NCBI RefSeq assembly: GCF_000764225.1
Contig: NZ_JQED01000055.1
Span: 310,001-374,000, forward strand
Length of the DNA stretch: 64,000 bases
From: Colwellia psychrerythraea
Lineage (GTDB): Bacteria; Pseudomonadota; Gammaproteobacteria; Enterobacterales; Alteromonadaceae
Direction: 5' to 3'
This document shows positions 63,482 through 64,000 of this stretch, one piece after another. Positions within the stretch are counted from its first letter, which is position 1. Each line of letters starts with the position of its first letter. Both the position numbers and the translations under genes were made by a program. Under the pieces are notes generated by a model. That model had not been told where the DNA came from, did not search any database, and saw only the letters and a program-made list of their open reading frames with translations.

Positions 63482-64000
63482 ATGAATAAAGATTTCAGTA
63501 AACACCATGATATTATTAATGATTTTCGTGGTGAGGTAAATAAACGGACTTTTGAAGCGAATTATAGTGCTGTAACAGAGCACCTTAATAAAACTGAAAA
63601 ATTTATATTAAAAATGGAATTAAAACGTTTAGCTGGTCCTTGTGCACGCTCCATCGATTTACGTGGTTTGGTCAATGGTGAATGTCAGTTATTTGACTAT
63701 CAGGGACAAACTCACTTTTTAGATGAAGTTGCTATTGCTACCTTTAAAGAAAGTGTGGCGAAGTATGGTGGTTATACTTTTGGCGTATATGAAACGGTTA
63801 AGAATGCTAAAAACAGTTTTCGTAATATTTATCAAAGTGAGCAAGTTACTCCCAGCGTTATTGAAAGGAATAATAAGCCTGGACCGGAAAAGCTTCAATA
63901 CCCAGCTAAACTGAATCTTCTAGCAAACTACCCTAATCGTTCTGAAGAACGAATGAACTTTGCCATTCCTATTACGTTAACAGTGCTTAACAAGCAGCAG
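63482..64000 (+). CDS. N-terminal part of a probable PilZ-domain protein
   Basis: An open frame of 173 codons runs off the window without a stop. It begins MNKDFSKHHDIINDFRGEVN and includes KMELKRLAGPCARSIDLRG, which recalls the long PilZ-domain proteins found next to radA in Shewanella and relatives. The PilZ domain itself would lie beyond the edge, so binding of cyclic di-GMP is not shown here. No membrane helix is seen in the visible part. Confidence 0.6.
   Translation, partial: MNKDFSKHHDIINDFRGEVNKRTFEANYSAVTEHLNKTEKFILKMELKRLAGPCARSIDLRGLVNGECQLFDYQGQTHFLDEVAIATFKESVAKYGGYTFGVYETVKNAKNSFRNIYQSEQVTPSVIERNNKPGPEKLQYPAKLNLLANYPNRSEERMNFAIPITLTVLNKQQ

Noticed and set aside
1..64000. CRISPR array, rRNA operon or prophage
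   Set aside because: No spaced direct-repeat arrays, rRNA sequence, or phage structural or integrase genes were seen.

Overview
The window looks like a chromosomal segment of a cold-adapted marine gammaproteobacterium of the Alteromonadales, most like Colwellia or a close relative. This rests on the AT-rich codon use, the gene content and protein sequences (TmcA, RpoS, Nqr, PomAB, YajQ, NapEFDABC), and gene orders typical of the group (ftsB-ispD-ispF-truD-surE-pcm-yqaA-nlpD-rpoS; xseB-ispA-dxs divergent from pomAB, then thiI). The species call is inference from memory; no search was run. Most of the window is core genome. The accessory or less-described parts are the two TonB-linked uptake loci at 49-59 kb, a Fur-box pair of tiny Cys-containing genes near 14.5 kb, decayed tRNA copies at the left edge, and a MITE-like element near 61.4 kb.

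Layout. 1-1.3 kb: tRNA-Arg(ACG) with its terminator, then about 1.2 kb without a convincing gene but holding a decayed copy of the tRNA 3' half. 1.3-4.6 kb: oadGAB, the sodium-pumping oxaloacetate decarboxylase. 4.7-6.6 kb: an M48 lipoprotein protease, pdxH and a small acidic protein. 7-11.75 kb: napEFDABC (minus strand), periplasmic nitrate reductase, with a perfect FNR-type site upstream. 12-14.8 kb: tmcA, then two tiny minus-strand genes behind a Fur-like box. 14.9-18.9 kb: an ABC-2 exporter pair, a KAS III-like ketosynthase and an unknown protein. 18.9-25.7 kb: ftsB to rpoS. 26.4-33.8 kb: nqrABCDEF with its maturation genes apbE and nqrM. 33.9-37.0 kb: xseB-ispA-dxs. 37.4-39.1 kb: pomAB. 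39.4-42.3 kb: thiI, panE, a VanZ-like protein. 42.5-48.6 kb: yajQ, metA behind a tandem met-box array, metH, hpf.

49.2-52.9 kb: a His-rich TonB receptor of ZnuD type followed by a beta-propeller lipoprotein resembling the zinc chaperone AztD, preceded by two exact-length 30-bp repeats with a TGTTATAAC core. 53.0-58.9 kb: a Crp/Fnr regulator divergent from an NMT1-like ABC importer, a four-helix membrane protein and a FecA-like TonB receptor; the shared intergenic region carries a Dnr/Fnr-like palindrome and a Fur-like site. 59-64 kb: a dipeptidyl peptidase IV, the MITE-like element, radA, and the 5' end of a gene resembling PilZ-domain proteins.

How the genes fit together. OadGAB and NQR can export Na+, and PomAB can spend the Na+ gradient on flagellar rotation. 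ApbE and NqrM complete NQR assembly. Dxs, IspD, IspF and IspA supply isoprenoids for quinones. The nap operon provides nitrate respiration under low oxygen. The 49-59 kb region is the best candidate for poorly described biology: two adjacent envelope-spanning uptake loci with distinct apparent metal or redox regulation.
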